From an uncultured Bartonella sp. (GTDB lineage: Bacteria > Pseudomonadota > Alphaproteobacteria > Rhizobiales > Rhizobiaceae): a stretch of 64,000 nt of DNA. Location: positions 1 through 64,000 of the forward strand of contig CAMLCZ010000004.1 of NCBI GenBank assembly GCA_946478665.1. The letters are read 5' to 3'. The position numbers were made by a program, and so were the translations under genes. Below the pieces are notes generated by a model that was not told where the DNA came from, made no database searches, and saw nothing but the letters and a program-made list of their open reading frames with translations. Of the stretch, positions 19,668 to 29,846 are shown piece after piece; within the stretch, counting starts at the first letter, position 1; each line of letters begins with the position of its first letter.

Positions 19668-22586
19668 ATGACAGTACGGGAAGCAATGTTGATATTGCTG
19701 GTTATACTTCCCTTTGTCGGTAGTGCTATTATCGGTTTTTTTCGCTCAACAGCCAAAAATAATGAAGCTTGGTTTGCAGGTGCAGTGGCTCTTTTAGGGC
19801 TATTATGCACAATCATGCTTTATCCAGCCATTACGGACGGCAACATAGTTCGCATAGATATTAGCTGGCTACCGCAATGGGGCTTAAATGTCACATTGCG
19901 TATGGATGGATTTGCGTGGTTGTTTGCGCTTCTCATTACAGGCATTGGTTTGCTTGTGGTTGTTTATGCCCGCTATTACATGGATCCTGCAGATCCTGTA
20001 CCCCGCTTTTTTTCGTTTTTGTTAGCTTTTATGGGCTCTATGATGGGCATAGTCCTTTCTGGAAATATTGTTCTTCTCGTTATATTTTGGGAATTAACAA
20101 GCATATTTTCATTTTTGCTCATTGGCTATTGGTACCATAATGCCAGTGCGCGTGATGGCGCACGTATGGCTTTGACCATTACAGGATTTGGTGGTTTTTG
20201 CCTTTTGGTTGGTATGCTTATTATCGGCCATATCGTTGGTAGCTACGACCTAGATATTGTTCTGAAATCCGGCACTATAATTAAAGCAAGTCCGCTTTAT
20301 CTACCTGCTTTGATATGCCTATTATTAGGAGCATTGACAAAAAGCGCTCAATTTCCATTCCACTTTTGGTTGCCTAATGCCATGGCAGCGCCCACACCGG
20401 TTTCTGCCTATTTACATTCCGCTACCATGGTCAAAGCAGGCGTGTTTTTATTGGTGCGGTTTTGGCCGGTTTTTGCTGGTACAGAAGAATGGTTCTGGAT
20501 TGTTGGGCTAGCAGGTTTAACCACGCTTGTTCTTGGCGCCTATTTTGCAATGTTTCAACAAGACCTGAAAGGTCTGTTGGCTTATTCAACAATTAGCCAT
20601 CTTGGATTGATTACCACATTGCTTAGTCTTGCAAGTCCTCTAGCTTGTGTTGCTGCAATTTTTCATATGGTCAACCATGCTATTTTTAAAGCATCGCTAT
20701 TTATGGCAGCCGGTATTATTGACCATGAAAGTGGCACGCGCGATATGCGGAAATTGTCTGGTCTTTTCCGTTATATGCCTTTTACCGGTACATTGGCACT
20801 TGTTGCGAGTGCCGCAATGGCCGGTGTTCCACTATTGAACGGCTTTTTATCAAAAGAAATGTTTTTTGCTGAAGCTGTAGAAACAAATATGGAATCGTGG
20901 CTTGATTGGATAACGCCTTATCTGGCAACGATAGCAGGACTTTTCAGCGTTACATATTCTGTCCGGTTCATTCATGGAGTGTTTTTTGGCGGCAAACCAC
21001 AAGATTTGCCTAAGACCCCTCACGAACCACCGCATTTTATGCGCTTTCCAATAGAACTATTGGTATTTTTATGCCTTTTGATTGGGATATTTCCGCATTT
21101 CGCAATAGGCCGCATTCTTAAAAACGCAGTTACTGCCGTTTTAGGTGCTGAAACACCACGATATAGTCTCGCTTTATGGCATGGTTTCAATTTACCGCTG
21201 ATTATGAGTATGATTGCCCTGATTGGTGGTTTTGTGCTGTATGTTTTTGCAAGAAAATATCTCAGATCATGTGATGGTGGTCCACCATTCTTCCGGCACT
21301 TGAAAGGCCAACGTATTTTTGAACGTGTTCTTGTGACAATTTCTTGGAAATGGGCGCGTTTTGCCGAGTCATTTCTTTCAACTCGGCGTTTGCAAGTGCA
21401 AGTGCGGTGGATTGTATTGGCACCTATAGTTATCATCGGTTTGGTTATTTATAAGTATGGTCTGATCTCGGCAGGATCTTTGCCATTATTTCCTCTTGAT
21501 CTACCATTTCTCATTATTTGGCTGATTGGTGGTACATGTGCCATAGCAGTTGCCTGGCAAGCAAAATTCCATAGATTGGCTTCTCTTGTATTGTTAGGCG
21601 CGACAGGTCTTATGACTTGTGCAACATTTTTGTGGTTATCTGCGCCAGATCTTGCCGTGACACAACTTGTTGTCGAAGTTGTAACAACGGTATTGTTATT
21701 GCTTGGTTTACGCTGGTTGCCCAAGCGGTATGAAAGCCCTGATCCTATAGGAACAAATGGTTGGGTATGGTTGCGCCGTAGTCGTGATCTGGTTATTGCA
21801 ATTATTGGCGGGGGGAGTCTGGCATGGTTATCCTATGCTGTTATGACCCGTCCGCAGGGCGCAACAATATCCGACTATTTTCTGACCCATGCATATTCAG
21901 ATGCGGGTGGGCGAAATGTTGTCAACGTTCTGTTGGTTGATTTCCGTGGTTTTGACACAATGGGAGAAATTACCGTTCTTGCTATTGTTGCACTAACGGT
22001 CTTTGCGCTATTGCGCCGTTTCCGTCCAGCGGTTGAAAGTATTGCTGCACCAACGCAACAGCAGATACAAAAGGAATTCGACGAGGCGCAACCTGATCGT
22101 GAAATTGGTGACACGATTTCCGATTATCTCGCGGTGCCACGTATTATCATGCATTGGTTATTTCCGGTTATTATGGCTTTTGCCGTTTATCTTTTTATGC
22201 GTGGACATGATCTGCCCGGCGGTGGCTTTGCTGGTGGTGTTACAATGGCAATAGGGTTTATTTTGCAGTATGTCGCTTCGGGTACTCGTTGGGTAGAAAG
22301 CCATTTAACTGTTTTGCCATTACGCTGGATGGGATTTGGCATTCTGGCCGCAATGGCGACTGGTATTGGCTCTTGGTTTTTTGGTTATCCGTTTTTAACG
22401 TCATATTTCCAATATACTGAAATTCCATTTATTGGAAAAATGCCTACGGCAACGGCTATGTTTTTTGATTTAGGCGTTTTTTCTCTTGTGGTTGGAGCAA
22501 CGGTGTTGATGTTGATAGCCATAGCGCACCAGTCCATTCGCCATTATCGCGTTGGGAAAAAAGTAATTCGGAAAGAGGGAGAATAA
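19668..22586 (+). CDS. mrpA: Mrp Na+/H+ antiporter subunit AB (MrpA-MrpB fusion, PhaAB)
   Basis: A 972-residue polytopic protein. Residues about 1-760 form MrpA, homologous to complex I NuoL, with conserved NuoL-like segments (FWELTSIFSFLLIGYW; AAPTPVSAYLHSATMVKAG). After a linker, residues about 830-972 match MrpB (LFPVIMAFAVYLFMRGHDLPGGGFAGG). Such fusions are typical of the group 2 (pha/mnh) operons of Rhizobiales. The seven-part Mrp complex exchanges Na+ or K+ for H+ for alkali and salt tolerance. ATG 19668 is used; the frame is open to a TTG at 19635. First gene of mrpABCDEFG. Confidence 0.93.
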   Translation: MTVREAMLILLVILPFVGSAIIGFFRSTAKNNEAWFAGAVALLGLLCTIMLYPAITDGNIVRIDISWLPQWGLNVTLRMDGFAWLFALLITGIGLLVVVYARYYMDPADPVPRFFSFLLAFMGSMMGIVLSGNIVLLVIFWELTSIFSFLLIGYWYHNASARDGARMALTITGFGGFCLLVGMLIIGHIVGSYDLDIVLKSGTIIKASPLYLPALICLLLGALTKSAQFPFHFWLPNAMAAPTPVSAYLHSATMVKAGVFLLVRFWPVFAGTEEWFWIVGLAGLTTLVLGAYFAMFQQDLKGLLAYSTISHLGLITTLLSLASPLACVAAIFHMVNHAIFKASLFMAAGIIDHESGTRDMRKLSGLFRYMPFTGTLALVASAAMAGVPLLNGFLSKEMFFAEAVETNMESWLDWITPYLATIAGLFSVTYSVRFIHGVFFGGKPQDLPKTPHEPPHFMRFPIELLVFLCLLIGIFPHFAIGRILKNAVTAVLGAETPRYSLALWHGFNLPLIMSMIALIGGFVLYVFARKYLRSCDGGPPFFRHLKGQRIFERVLVTISWKWARFAESFLSTRRLQVQVRWIVLAPIVIIGLVIYKYGLISAGSLPLFPLDLPFLIIWLIGGTCAIAVAWQAKFHRLASLVLLGATGLMTCATFLWLSAPDLAVTQLVVEVVTTVLLLLGLRWLPKRYESPDPIGTNGWVWLRRSRDLVIAIIGGGSLAWLSYAVMTRPQGATISDYFLTHAYSDAGGRNVVNVLLVDFRGFDTMGEITVLAIVALTVFALLRRFRPAVESIAAPTQQQIQKEFDEAQPDREIGDTISDYLAVPRIIMHWLFPVIMAFAVYLFMRGHDLPGGGFAGGVTMAIGFILQYVASGTRWVESHLTVLPLRWMGFGILAAMATGIGSWFFGYPFLTSYFQYTEIPFIGKMPTATAMFFDLGVFSLVVGATVLMLIAIAHQSIRHYRVGKKVIRKEGE

Positions 22587-22587
22587 T

Positions 22588-22929
22588 ATGGAAATCGTTC
22601 TTTCTCTTGCCATAGGTGTTCTTGCCGGAGCAGGGATATGGCTTATCCTGCGCCCAAGAACATTTCAGCTTATTATCGGTCTATCACTAATTTCCTATGC
22701 GGTTAATCTGTTTATATTTTCAATGGGGCGCCCACGTTCAAACTCTGCACCTATTGTTGATCCAACAAAGATTATCAATCCGGCAAATTATGTCGATCCG
22801 CTTCCTCAAGCACTTGTGCTTACTGCTATTGTGATTGGTTTTGCAACGGCTGCTCTTTTTCTTGTTATTTTGTTGGTATCGCGTGGGCTTACTGGGTCTG
22901 ACCATGTTGATGGGCGGGAGAAAAAATAG
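22588..22929 (+). CDS. mrpC: Mrp antiporter subunit C (NuoK-like)
   Basis: 113 residues with three helices (about 4-20, 28-45, 71-95), homologous to NuoK of complex I. The segment RPRTFQLIIGLSLISYAVNLFIF matches the family. It begins one base after the mrpA stop, with GAGGGAG upstream, and ends overlapping the mrpD GTG by one base (TAGTG). Confidence 0.92.
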   Translation: MEIVLSLAIGVLAGAGIWLILRPRTFQLIIGLSLISYAVNLFIFSMGRPRSNSAPIVDPTKIINPANYVDPLPQALVLTAIVIGFATAALFLVILLVSRGLTGSDHVDGREKK

Positions 22930-24551
22930 TGGCCAATTTTCTTCATCACCTCATTATTTTTCCTATTTTACTGCCTATCGCAACGGGTGCCTTATTATTG
23001 TTTTATGATGAAAGACACCGTCGGTTAAAATCATCTATCAGCATCATTTCTATTGGTCTGTTGGTCTTAACAGCAATGCTATTGGTTGCACGGGCAATTG
23101 AAATATCTCCGCAAGCAGAAGTTTATGCGCTGGGTAATTGGGTTGCACCTTTTGGTATTACTTTGGTTCTTGATCGGCTAAGCGCCTTGATGGTTCTGCT
23201 TTCCAGTATTTTGGGCGTTGCATCATTAGTGTTTTCACTTGCCCATTGGTATAAGGTTGGTCCGCATTTCCATTCTCTTATGCAATTCATGATAGCGGGT
23301 GTTAATGGTGCTTTTTTAACCGGTGATTTGTTCAATCTTTTTGTATTTTTTGAGGTTATGCTAACAGCTTCCTATGCTTTGGCACTGCACGGGTCAGGTC
23401 AGGCGCGTGTGCGATCTGGCATGCATTATGTTGTCATTAATCTGTTGGCGTCATCGTTTTTTCTTATAGGGGCTGCGCTTATTTACGGTGTTGCCGGCAC
23501 ATTGAATATGGCCGATCTTGCAATGAAACTTGCAATATTACCAGTGGAAGATCGCATTATCTTTGAAACGGGAGCGGCAATATTAGGATTGGCTTTTGTT
23601 GTCAAAGCAGGTATGTGGCCACTTAACTTTTGGCTTACACCAACTTACAGCGCGGTGGCGGCACCTGTTGGGGCATCTTTTGCCATTTTAAGTAAAGTTG
23701 GGATTTATGTTATTTTAAGGCTTACTTTGCTGGTATTTGGACCAGAAAGCGGCGCTTTTGCTGGCTTTGGCAATGACGTATTGTTTTACGGTGGGCTTGC
23801 GACGCTGATTTTTGGTTTTATCGGTGTTCTTGCCAGTCAGGCACTTGGGCGCCTCGCCTCATATAGTGTGCTTGTATCGTCCGGCACATTAATGGCTGCA
23901 GTCGGCACAGGTAACTCTTCCCTCACAGCAGGGGCTCTTTTTTATATTGTTTCATCAACGCTGTCGCTCGCAGCATTTTTTCTATTGGTCGAGTTGGTCG
24001 AACGTAGTCAGGATACAGCGGCCAATGTCTTGGCTGTGACGATGGAAGTTTATGGTGACGATGAAGAAGAAGAAGCCGATGAAGTGGGAACATATATTCC
24101 GGCGACTTTGGCAATTTTGGGCGCTTGCTTTGGCATAACCGCAATTCTTATCATCGGAATGCCACCTTTTTCAGGTTTTGTTGCAAAATTCATGATGATT
24201 ACCGGTGTATTCAATCCAGATGGTCTTGAGGCAAATGGCTATATGCCGCAACTTCGCGATTGGGTATTTGTTGCTTTTGTTATTTTGTCTGGATTTGCAG
24301 CACTTATCGCAATGACACGCACGGGTATACGGACGTTTTGGGCATCGATTGAAGGTAAGATTCCTCGTGTACAAGTTATCGAATTTGCGCCAGTGGCTGG
24401 CTTATTGGCACTTTGTTTGATTTTGACAATAGGGGCGGGTCCTGTTGCCGATTATATGACAGCTGCAGCCGATGAATTACATAATCCAAAAGATTATATC
24501 AAAAGCGTATTGCCTAATACCGTTGTGAAGAGTGGAGCGAATATTCAATGA
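22929..24551 (+). CDS. mrpD: Mrp antiporter subunit D (NuoM/N-like)
   Basis: A 540-residue antiporter-like subunit with about 14 helices. Key motifs: FVFFEVMLTASYAL (conserved Glu on helix 5) and VVKAGMWPLNFWLTPTYSAVAAPV (Lys on helix 7), part of the proton path in NuoM/N-type proteins. The start is GTG 22929. A cytosolic loop near residue 375-385 carries a run of acidic residues (YGDDEEEEADEVG). Overlaps mrpE by 4 nt. Confidence 0.93.
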   Translation: MANFLHHLIIFPILLPIATGALLLFYDERHRRLKSSISIISIGLLVLTAMLLVARAIEISPQAEVYALGNWVAPFGITLVLDRLSALMVLLSSILGVASLVFSLAHWYKVGPHFHSLMQFMIAGVNGAFLTGDLFNLFVFFEVMLTASYALALHGSGQARVRSGMHYVVINLLASSFFLIGAALIYGVAGTLNMADLAMKLAILPVEDRIIFETGAAILGLAFVVKAGMWPLNFWLTPTYSAVAAPVGASFAILSKVGIYVILRLTLLVFGPESGAFAGFGNDVLFYGGLATLIFGFIGVLASQALGRLASYSVLVSSGTLMAAVGTGNSSLTAGALFYIVSSTLSLAAFFLLVELVERSQDTAANVLAVTMEVYGDDEEEEADEVGTYIPATLAILGACFGITAILIIGMPPFSGFVAKFMMITGVFNPDGLEANGYMPQLRDWVFVAFVILSGFAALIAMTRTGIRTFWASIEGKIPRVQVIEFAPVAGLLALCLILTIGAGPVADYMTAAADELHNPKDYIKSVLPNTVVKSGANIQ

Positions 24552-25033
24552 AGTATTTGTTGCCTTATCCACTTTTAACGCTTTCTATCCTTATCATGTG
24601 GATGGTTCTTAATGGGTTTTCCCTAGGCCAAGGTTTGATAGGTGTCATTGTCGGATTGTTCGGCGGCTTTCTTATGCGCTTATTACAACCGGAAAAAGTG
24701 CATATTCATAGTTGGTCAGCAATTGTCCGATTATTCTTTCGTGTTTTTATAGATGTTACGACATCAAATATAACTGTTGCGCGGCATATTCTATTCGGTG
24801 GCATAAAGCGGCATAATTCTGGTTTTATTACCATTCCGTTGACGCTGAAAAATAGAACAGGTCTTGCTGTCTTATCCTGTATCATGACAGCATCTCCTGG
24901 CACGGCATGGATTTCCTATAACAGCAAAAATAACGATCTTCTGATTCATGTTCTTGACCTTTCTGATGGTCAAGATTGGGAGAAGTTTATTAAACGCCGT
25001 TATGAAACGCTACTTATGGAGATATTCCAATGA
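24548..25033 (+). CDS. mrpE: Mrp antiporter subunit E
   Basis: 161 residues; two N-terminal helices and a cytosolic C-terminal domain with the MrpE segment AVLSCIMTASPGTAWISY. It is needed for assembly of the Mrp complex in studied systems. ATGA overlap with mrpD upstream and 4-nt overlap with mrpF downstream. Confidence 0.92.
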   Translation: MKYLLPYPLLTLSILIMWMVLNGFSLGQGLIGVIVGLFGGFLMRLLQPEKVHIHSWSAIVRLFFRVFIDVTTSNITVARHILFGGIKRHNSGFITIPLTLKNRTGLAVLSCIMTASPGTAWISYNSKNNDLLIHVLDLSDGQDWEKFIKRRYETLLMEIFQ

Positions 25034-25311
25034 GTATAGTCATTCTCTACTGGGGTATTAACTTGTCACAATTATTGTTGGGGCTGGCGATGATCTTGGC
25101 TGTTTTGAGGCTGTTGAAAGGCCCCCGCGCACAAGATCGTGTTGTTGGATTAGACACTCTCTATGCCACAACAATGATGCTGTTTGTGACTTTTGGTATG
25201 CGATCAGGCACCACAATTTATTTTGATGCGGCTTTGGTTATTGGGCTTTTAGGCTTTGTGTCGAGTGCAGCGCTAGCAAAATTTCTTATGCGTGGTGAGG
25301 TGATAGAATGA
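25030..25311 (+). CDS. mrpF: Mrp antiporter subunit F
   Basis: A 93-residue, three-helix subunit with the family motif RLLKGPRAQDRVVGLDTLYA around residues 27-46. Overlaps mrpE and mrpG by 4 nt each, in the usual operon order. Confidence 0.92.
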   Translation: MSIVILYWGINLSQLLLGLAMILAVLRLLKGPRAQDRVVGLDTLYATTMMLFVTFGMRSGTTIYFDAALVIGLLGFVSSAALAKFLMRGEVIE

Positions 25312-25730
25312 CAGATGAACTTCCTCTTTGGCTCGCGATCACCATTACAGCATTTTTACTGTGGGGGTCAGGCTTGACTTTGATTGGTGCCATTGGCCTT
25401 ACGCGCGGAAAAACCTTTTATGACCGTTTGCATATGCCAACTTTAGGAACAAGCTGGGGCGTTGGTGGAATTATCATTGCATCTATCATTTATTCAACGC
25501 TGGTTGAACACAGACTGGTTTCACACGAGCTTTTATTGGCTATTTTTCTTATTGTGACCACACCAGTAACATTGATGCTACTTTCACGTGCTGCCATGCA
25601 ACGCGATCAATCTTCAAATTCGCCTGAAGTGCCAAGCGAGCTGCGTTATCGTGAACTCAATGATAATTCAGTAACAGAGACAAATTTGGAAGAAACAGTT
25701 GATCCTGGCGCACAAGAGCCGAAAGCATAA
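25308..25730 (+). CDS. mrpG: Mrp antiporter subunit G
   Basis: A 140-residue protein with three helices and the family segment GLTRGKTFYDRLHMPTLGTSWGVGG. The C-terminal 40 residues are hydrophilic and acidic, likely a cytosolic tail. Last gene of the Mrp operon; AT-rich and GC-containing hairpins follow before the convergent tyrC. Confidence 0.92.
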   Translation: MTDELPLWLAITITAFLLWGSGLTLIGAIGLTRGKTFYDRLHMPTLGTSWGVGGIIIASIIYSTLVEHRLVSHELLLAIFLIVTTPVTLMLLSRAAMQRDQSSNSPEVPSELRYRELNDNSVTETNLEETVDPGAQEPKA

Positions 25731-25766
25731 GAAACTGTAAGAAGCTGATTAGGGAATTCAGAGACG

Positions 25767-25833
25767 TTATTTTAACAACAGTTTTTGTTAAAATAAAAGG
25801 AAGCGCACCATTTTTGCAATATGATGCGCTTCA
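25767..25833. terminator. Two tandem hairpins between convergent mrpG and tyrC
   Basis: First: TTATTTTAACAA (25767-25778) pairs with TTGTTAAAATAA (25785-25796), 12 bp with a 6-nt loop. Second: GAAGCGCA (25800-25807) pairs with TGCGCTTC (25825-25832) around a longer loop. Together they can end transcription from both directions. Confidence 0.7.
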
Positions 25834-25842
25834 TGAAATATC

Positions 25843-26787
25843 TTATTTTTTCACGTTGTTTACATGTTTACTTGTAACTTGTCGTCCAAAATTTGGAACG
25901 TCAACTTCTTGTCCAGCCTCAATAATGCCTCGTCTTACAGCGCGTGTGCGTGTAAACAAATTGAACAATGCTTCACCATCACCCCAACGGATAGCACGTT
26001 GCAATGATGCAAGGTCTTCACTGAACCGCCCCAACATTTCAATGATCGCATCCTTATTGTTTAAGCATATATCACGCCACATTGTTGGGTCAGAAGAGGC
26101 AAGGCGCGTAAAGTCGCGAAAACCAGAAGCAGAATATGCAATCACTTCTGAATTTGTGACTTTTTCTAAATCACTGGCCGTACCAACAATATTATAAGCA
26201 ATAAGATGGGGAAGGTGAGAGGTGATCGCCAAGACAAGATCATGATGCTCTGGATCCATTTGATCCACTTTAGCACCACAAGCCTGCCAAAACTGCGTCA
26301 ACTTTTCCAATGCTTCATCATTTGTGTTGGGGAGAGGCGTCAGAATACACCAACGATTGATAAAAAGATCGGCAAAACCCGCATCTGGTCCTGAACACTC
26401 TGTTCCTGCGATTGGGTGCCCAGGGATAAAATGAACCGTACTGGGCAACTCTGGCTTCATCTGGCGAATAACCGAAGCTTTGGTTGAACCAACATCAGTA
26501 ACAAGCGCACCCGGTTTCAAATGCTGCGAGATTTCTTTGGCAACATAACCCGATGCACCTACCGGAACCGAAACAATGACCAAATCGGCATTTTCAACAG
26601 CTTTGCTGTTATCTGTTGTATAACTGTCACCCAAATCAAGCTCACGTGCGCGTTCCAGCGTTGTACCGGTTCGCGTTGCAATGGCGATATGGTCGGCCAA
26701 TTTTTTTTGCCTGATAACACGTGCAAGCGAAGAGCCAATTAAGCCGATACCGATAAGTGCTATTTTATTAAATTTAACGTCTGCCAT
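25843..26787 (-). CDS. tyrC: Prephenate/arogenate (cyclohexadienyl) dehydrogenase
   Basis: A 314-residue TyrA-family dehydrogenase of the tyrosine branch. An N-terminal NAD-binding motif GIGLIGSSLARV (13-24), a VTDVGSTK segment, and the substrate-binding HPIAGTECSG motif are present; no chorismate mutase domain is fused. It follows hisC by 4 nt on the minus strand, a frequent pairing in Alphaproteobacteria, where the HisC-like enzyme may also aminate aromatic keto acids. Confidence 0.93.
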   Translation of the reverse strand: MADVKFNKIALIGIGLIGSSLARVIRQKKLADHIAIATRTGTTLERARELDLGDSYTTDNSKAVENADLVIVSVPVGASGYVAKEISQHLKPGALVTDVGSTKASVIRQMKPELPSTVHFIPGHPIAGTECSGPDAGFADLFINRWCILTPLPNTNDEALEKLTQFWQACGAKVDQMDPEHHDLVLAITSHLPHLIAYNIVGTASDLEKVTNSEVIAYSASGFRDFTRLASSDPTMWRDICLNNKDAIIEMLGRFSEDLASLQRAIRWGDGEALFNLFTRTRAVRRGIIEAGQEVDVPNFGRQVTSKHVNNVKK

Positions 26788-26791
26788 TTTT

Positions 26792-27898
26792 TTACTTCAA
26801 AAAATCTTTTAATGCAGCGACAAGGCCGCGATTAGCTTCTTCTGGACCAACGGAAATACGCAATGCATTTGGAAATCCATATCCTGTAACGCGGCGCACG
26901 ATATAACCTTGCATTTTCAAGTAATCATCTGCACGTGCCGCTGATTGGGCATCGTTATCTGGAAAATGAACCAATAGGAAATTGGTGACCGAAGGTGTGA
27001 CCTTGAGACCCAGTCCAGCAATTTCTTCTGCAAGCCAGTTGCGCCATTTTGTATTAAACGCAACAGCATAGGCTACATATTCCTTGTCTCTGAATGCTAC
27101 AGCACCCGCAGCTTGCGCTGGTACGCTTACGTTAAAAGCACCACGAATGCGGTTTACAGCATCAATGACATGAACGGGTGCATACATCCATCCGATTCGC
27201 AAACCAGCCAATCCATATATTTTTGAAAAAGTGCGGGTCATGACAACATTTTCATTGGCTGAAACCAACTCGATGCCTGCTTCATAATCGTTTTCTGTTA
27301 CAAATTCGGCGTAAGCACCATCAAGAACAAGCAAAACATTTTTCGGAAGTCCAGCATGAAGTTCCTTAATTTCTGCGGCAGAAAGATAAGTACCAGTTGG
27401 ATTACCAGGATTGGCAATAAAGACAATTTTTGTTTTGTCGGTTACGCTTGATAGGATTGCTTGAATATCTATCCGACAATCATTTTCTTTAACGATTACC
27501 GGAGTAGCGCCCGTGCCGCGGATCTGTATTTCGTAAACACTGAAACCGTGTTCGGTCATGATACCTTCGTCACCGGCGCTTAAATAGGTATTTGACAACA
27601 ATCCTAATAAATCATCAGACCCATTGCCGGCCATTAAATTACTTTTGGAAAGGCCGGTTACTTCAGAAATAGCTTCTAATAATGGTGCTGCGGAACCATC
27701 TGGATAAAGCTCCAAATGTGCTGCTGCCTGCCGATAGGCATCAATGGCTGCAGGGCAGGGGCCAAGTGGTGATTCATTAGAAGATAATTTGAATATTTTT
27801 TTTCCGCTAGCAACCTTGCTTGATCCTGGTACATAAGCGGCGATGTCCAAAATACCTTTTCTAGGTTGTGGGCGATTTGCAGTATTATTTTTTGTCAT
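26792..27898 (-). CDS. hisC: Histidinol-phosphate aminotransferase
   Basis: A fold-type I PLP aminotransferase of 368 residues. The PLP lysine is K226 in [28 protein letters not shown] and the C-terminal ALRISVG arginine also fit HisC. Reaction: histidinol-phosphate with 2-oxoglutarate. Linkage to tyrC suggests it may also act on aromatic substrates. Divergent from metX with 134 bp between. Confidence 0.92.
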   Translation of the reverse strand: MTKNNTANRPQPRKGILDIAAYVPGSSKVASGKKIFKLSSNESPLGPCPAAIDAYRQAAAHLELYPDGSAAPLLEAISEVTGLSKSNLMAGNGSDDLLGLLSNTYLSAGDEGIMTEHGFSVYEIQIRGTGATPVIVKENDCRIDIQAILSSVTDKTKIVFIANPGNPTGTYLSAAEIKELHAGLPKNVLLVLDGAYAEFVTENDYEAGIELVSANENVVMTRTFSKIYGLAGLRIGWMYAPVHVIDAVNRIRGAFNVSVPAQAAGAVAFRDKEYVAYAVAFNTKWRNWLAEEIAGLGLKVTPSVTNFLLVHFPDNDAQSAARADDYLKMQGYIVRRVTGYGFPNALRISVGPEEANRGLVAALKDFLK

Positions 27899-27971
27899 CG
27901 GTATTGATCCGGTCTGTTATTCTATTTGTTTAGGAAATACCCTTGCTTGCAAAACAAGTCGAGAGAAATTC

Positions 27972-28005
27972 TTGACTTTTGTTAGAATAGACGACTAGCT
28001 ATTCT
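27972..28005 (+). promoter_or_regulatory. Candidate metX promoter with overlapping inverted repeat
   Basis: TTGACT (27972-27977) and TAGCTA (27996-28001) are 18 bp apart and could be -35 and -10. Between and over them lies an inverted repeat AGAATAG (27984-27990) / CTATTCT (27999-28005), a plausible operator. Both assignments are tentative. Confidence 0.35.
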
Positions 28006-28032
28006 TTATTCTTTCAAGACGGTGCAACCGAA

Positions 28033-29217
28033 ATGACCCATAGCCAATCTACTCATACATATGCCAACCCGCAAAAATCGCAGGCAGATTCGCCCGATAG
28101 CAAAATTGCTTTTTTTGATAAAGATGAGCCGTTAAAGCTTGATAGCGGCGTTATATTAAGTCCGTTTCAGATAGCTTACCAAGATTACGGTACGCTCAAT
28201 GATGATAAAAGCAATGCAATATTGATTTGCCATGCTTTAACTGGCGACCAGCATGTGGCCAATACTCACCCCGTAACCGGAAAACCTGGTTGGTGGGATA
28301 CATTGGTGGGGCCCGGCAAGATTATCGATACAGAAAAATACTATGTTATTTGTTCCAATGTTTTAGGGGGGTGTCTCGGATCAACGGGGCCTGCTTCGCT
28401 TAATCCTGCAACGGGAAAGCCATATGCGCTAGATTTTCCAGTAATAACGATTGGAGATATTGTTCGTGCACAGGCAATGCTCGTTGAACGATTGGGAATA
28501 GAAACACTTTTTTGTGTTGTCGGTGGGTCGATGGGAGGTATGCAAGCTCTACAATGGGCATCGGCATATAAAAGTAAGGTTTTTTCGTCCGTTATTCTTG
28601 CTACAGGAGCGCGTCATTCGGCACAGAATATCGCCTTTGACGAGATCGGACGGCAAGCTGTAATGGCTGATCCAAACTGGATGGGGGGGCGTTATCTGGA
28701 AGCTGGCAAGCGCCCTACGAAAGGTTTGGCAGTTGCCAGAATGACAGCCCATGTTACCTATCTGTCCGAAGCGGCTTTGCATCGGAAATTCGGTCGGAAT
28801 TTACAAAATCGTGACCAGATAACATTTGGATTTGATGCAGACTTTCAGATTGAAAGTTACCTTCGTCATCAAGGCATGACATTTGTTGAGAGGTTTGATG
28901 CAAATAGCTATCTCTATCTGACACGTGCAATGGATTATTTTGACCTAGAGGCAGAACATGGTGGCAGATTATCCAATGCGTTTACAGGTTCCCGAGGACG
29001 ATTTTTCGTTGCCTCTTTTTCTAGTGATTGGCTATTTACCACCGCGCAATGCCGCACATTTGTCCATGCACTCAATGCAGTTGGTGCGCGTGTGTCATTT
29101 GTCGAAATAAAAACAGATAAAGGGCATGATGCCTTTTTGCTTGATGAACCAGTGATGTTTTCAGCAATTCATAGTTTTTTGACTGCCGCCGCTGAACAAA
29201 GGGGGCTTGAAATATGA
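28033..29217 (+). CDS. metX: Homoserine O-acetyltransferase
   Basis: An alpha/beta-hydrolase of 394 residues that acylates homoserine for methionine synthesis. Nucleophile Ser166 is in [23 protein letters not shown] contributes to the oxyanion region, and the acid/base pair is expected at SSDWLF and [10 protein letters not shown]. The GGCLGSTGP segment is typical of MetX. ATGA overlap with metW, the usual alphaproteobacterial partner. Confidence 0.94.
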   Translation: MTHSQSTHTYANPQKSQADSPDSKIAFFDKDEPLKLDSGVILSPFQIAYQDYGTLNDDKSNAILICHALTGDQHVANTHPVTGKPGWWDTLVGPGKIIDTEKYYVICSNVLGGCLGSTGPASLNPATGKPYALDFPVITIGDIVRAQAMLVERLGIETLFCVVGGSMGGMQALQWASAYKSKVFSSVILATGARHSAQNIAFDEIGRQAVMADPNWMGGRYLEAGKRPTKGLAVARMTAHVTYLSEAALHRKFGRNLQNRDQITFGFDADFQIESYLRHQGMTFVERFDANSYLYLTRAMDYFDLEAEHGGRLSNAFTGSRGRFFVASFSSDWLFTTAQCRTFVHALNAVGARVSFVEIKTDKGHDAFLLDEPVMFSAIHSFLTAAAEQRGLEI

Positions 29218-29846
29218 GCCAACAAGATGATCTAAAATCAACACTGAAATCCAGAACAGATTTTGATGTTATAGCAAGTTTCATCAGATCCGGCAGTCGT
29301 GTGCTTGACGTTGGCTGTGGCGATGGAAGTTTGCTTTGCCTATTGCAATCGCGGCGTTCAGTTGATGGCCGCGGCGTGGAATTGTCACAACAAGGTGTTG
29401 ACCAATGTTTGGGGAAAGGGTTGTCTGTTATTCAAGGGGATGCGGATAGTGATCTTATCTATTACCCTGATTCAGGTTTTGATTATGTTATTCTATCACA
29501 AACACTGCAAGCGACGCGCAACCCTAAAGTCGTGTTGGAACAGCTTTTAAGAATAGGCGAAAGAGCCATTATTTCCATACCGAACTTTGGATATTGGCGT
29601 GCACGTGCACATCTTTTATTTTTAGGGCGTATGCCCGTAACAAAAGAGTTGCCATATAGCTGGTACGATACTCCCAATATCCACTTCTGTACGATAGATG
29701 ACTTTGTAACCTTAGTAAAAGAAGTTGGTGCTGAAATTGAAGAGGCTGTCGTTCTTAATAGGCAAGGGCAACGTGTTAGCTGGAACCTACCTTGGGGAGC
29801 GTGGAACCTTTTTGGGCAACAGGCGGTGTTTTTATTACACAGATGA
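29214..29846 (+). CDS. metW: MetW methionine-biosynthesis protein
   Basis: A 210-residue protein with a methyltransferase-like Rossmann motif ([15 protein letters not shown], 32-46), and the family signatures [12 protein letters not shown] and [21 protein letters not shown]. MetW is reported to be needed for MetX activity. Overlaps metX upstream and the kinase gene downstream by 4 nt each (ATGA), so the three are translated together. Confidence 0.93.
   Translation: MSQQDDLKSTLKSRTDFDVIASFIRSGSRVLDVGCGDGSLLCLLQSRRSVDGRGVELSQQGVDQCLGKGLSVIQGDADSDLIYYPDSGFDYVILSQTLQATRNPKVVLEQLLRIGERAIISIPNFGYWRARAHLLFLGRMPVTKELPYSWYDTPNIHFCTIDDFVTLVKEVGAEIEEAVVLNRQGQRVSWNLPWGAWNLFGQQAVFLLHR

Noticed and set aside
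21020-21436. Open frame on the minus strand inside mrpA
   Set aside because: Antisense shadow of the MrpA coding sequence without independent support.
27925-27965. Possible SAM-II riboswitch before metX (TTGC and AACAAGTCG similar to the motif)
   Set aside because: The conserved UGAUUU loop and a stable GC-rich P1 stem are missing, and the best -35/-10 pair lies downstream of this sequence, so it may not even be transcribed. A cmsearch with RF00521 would decide.
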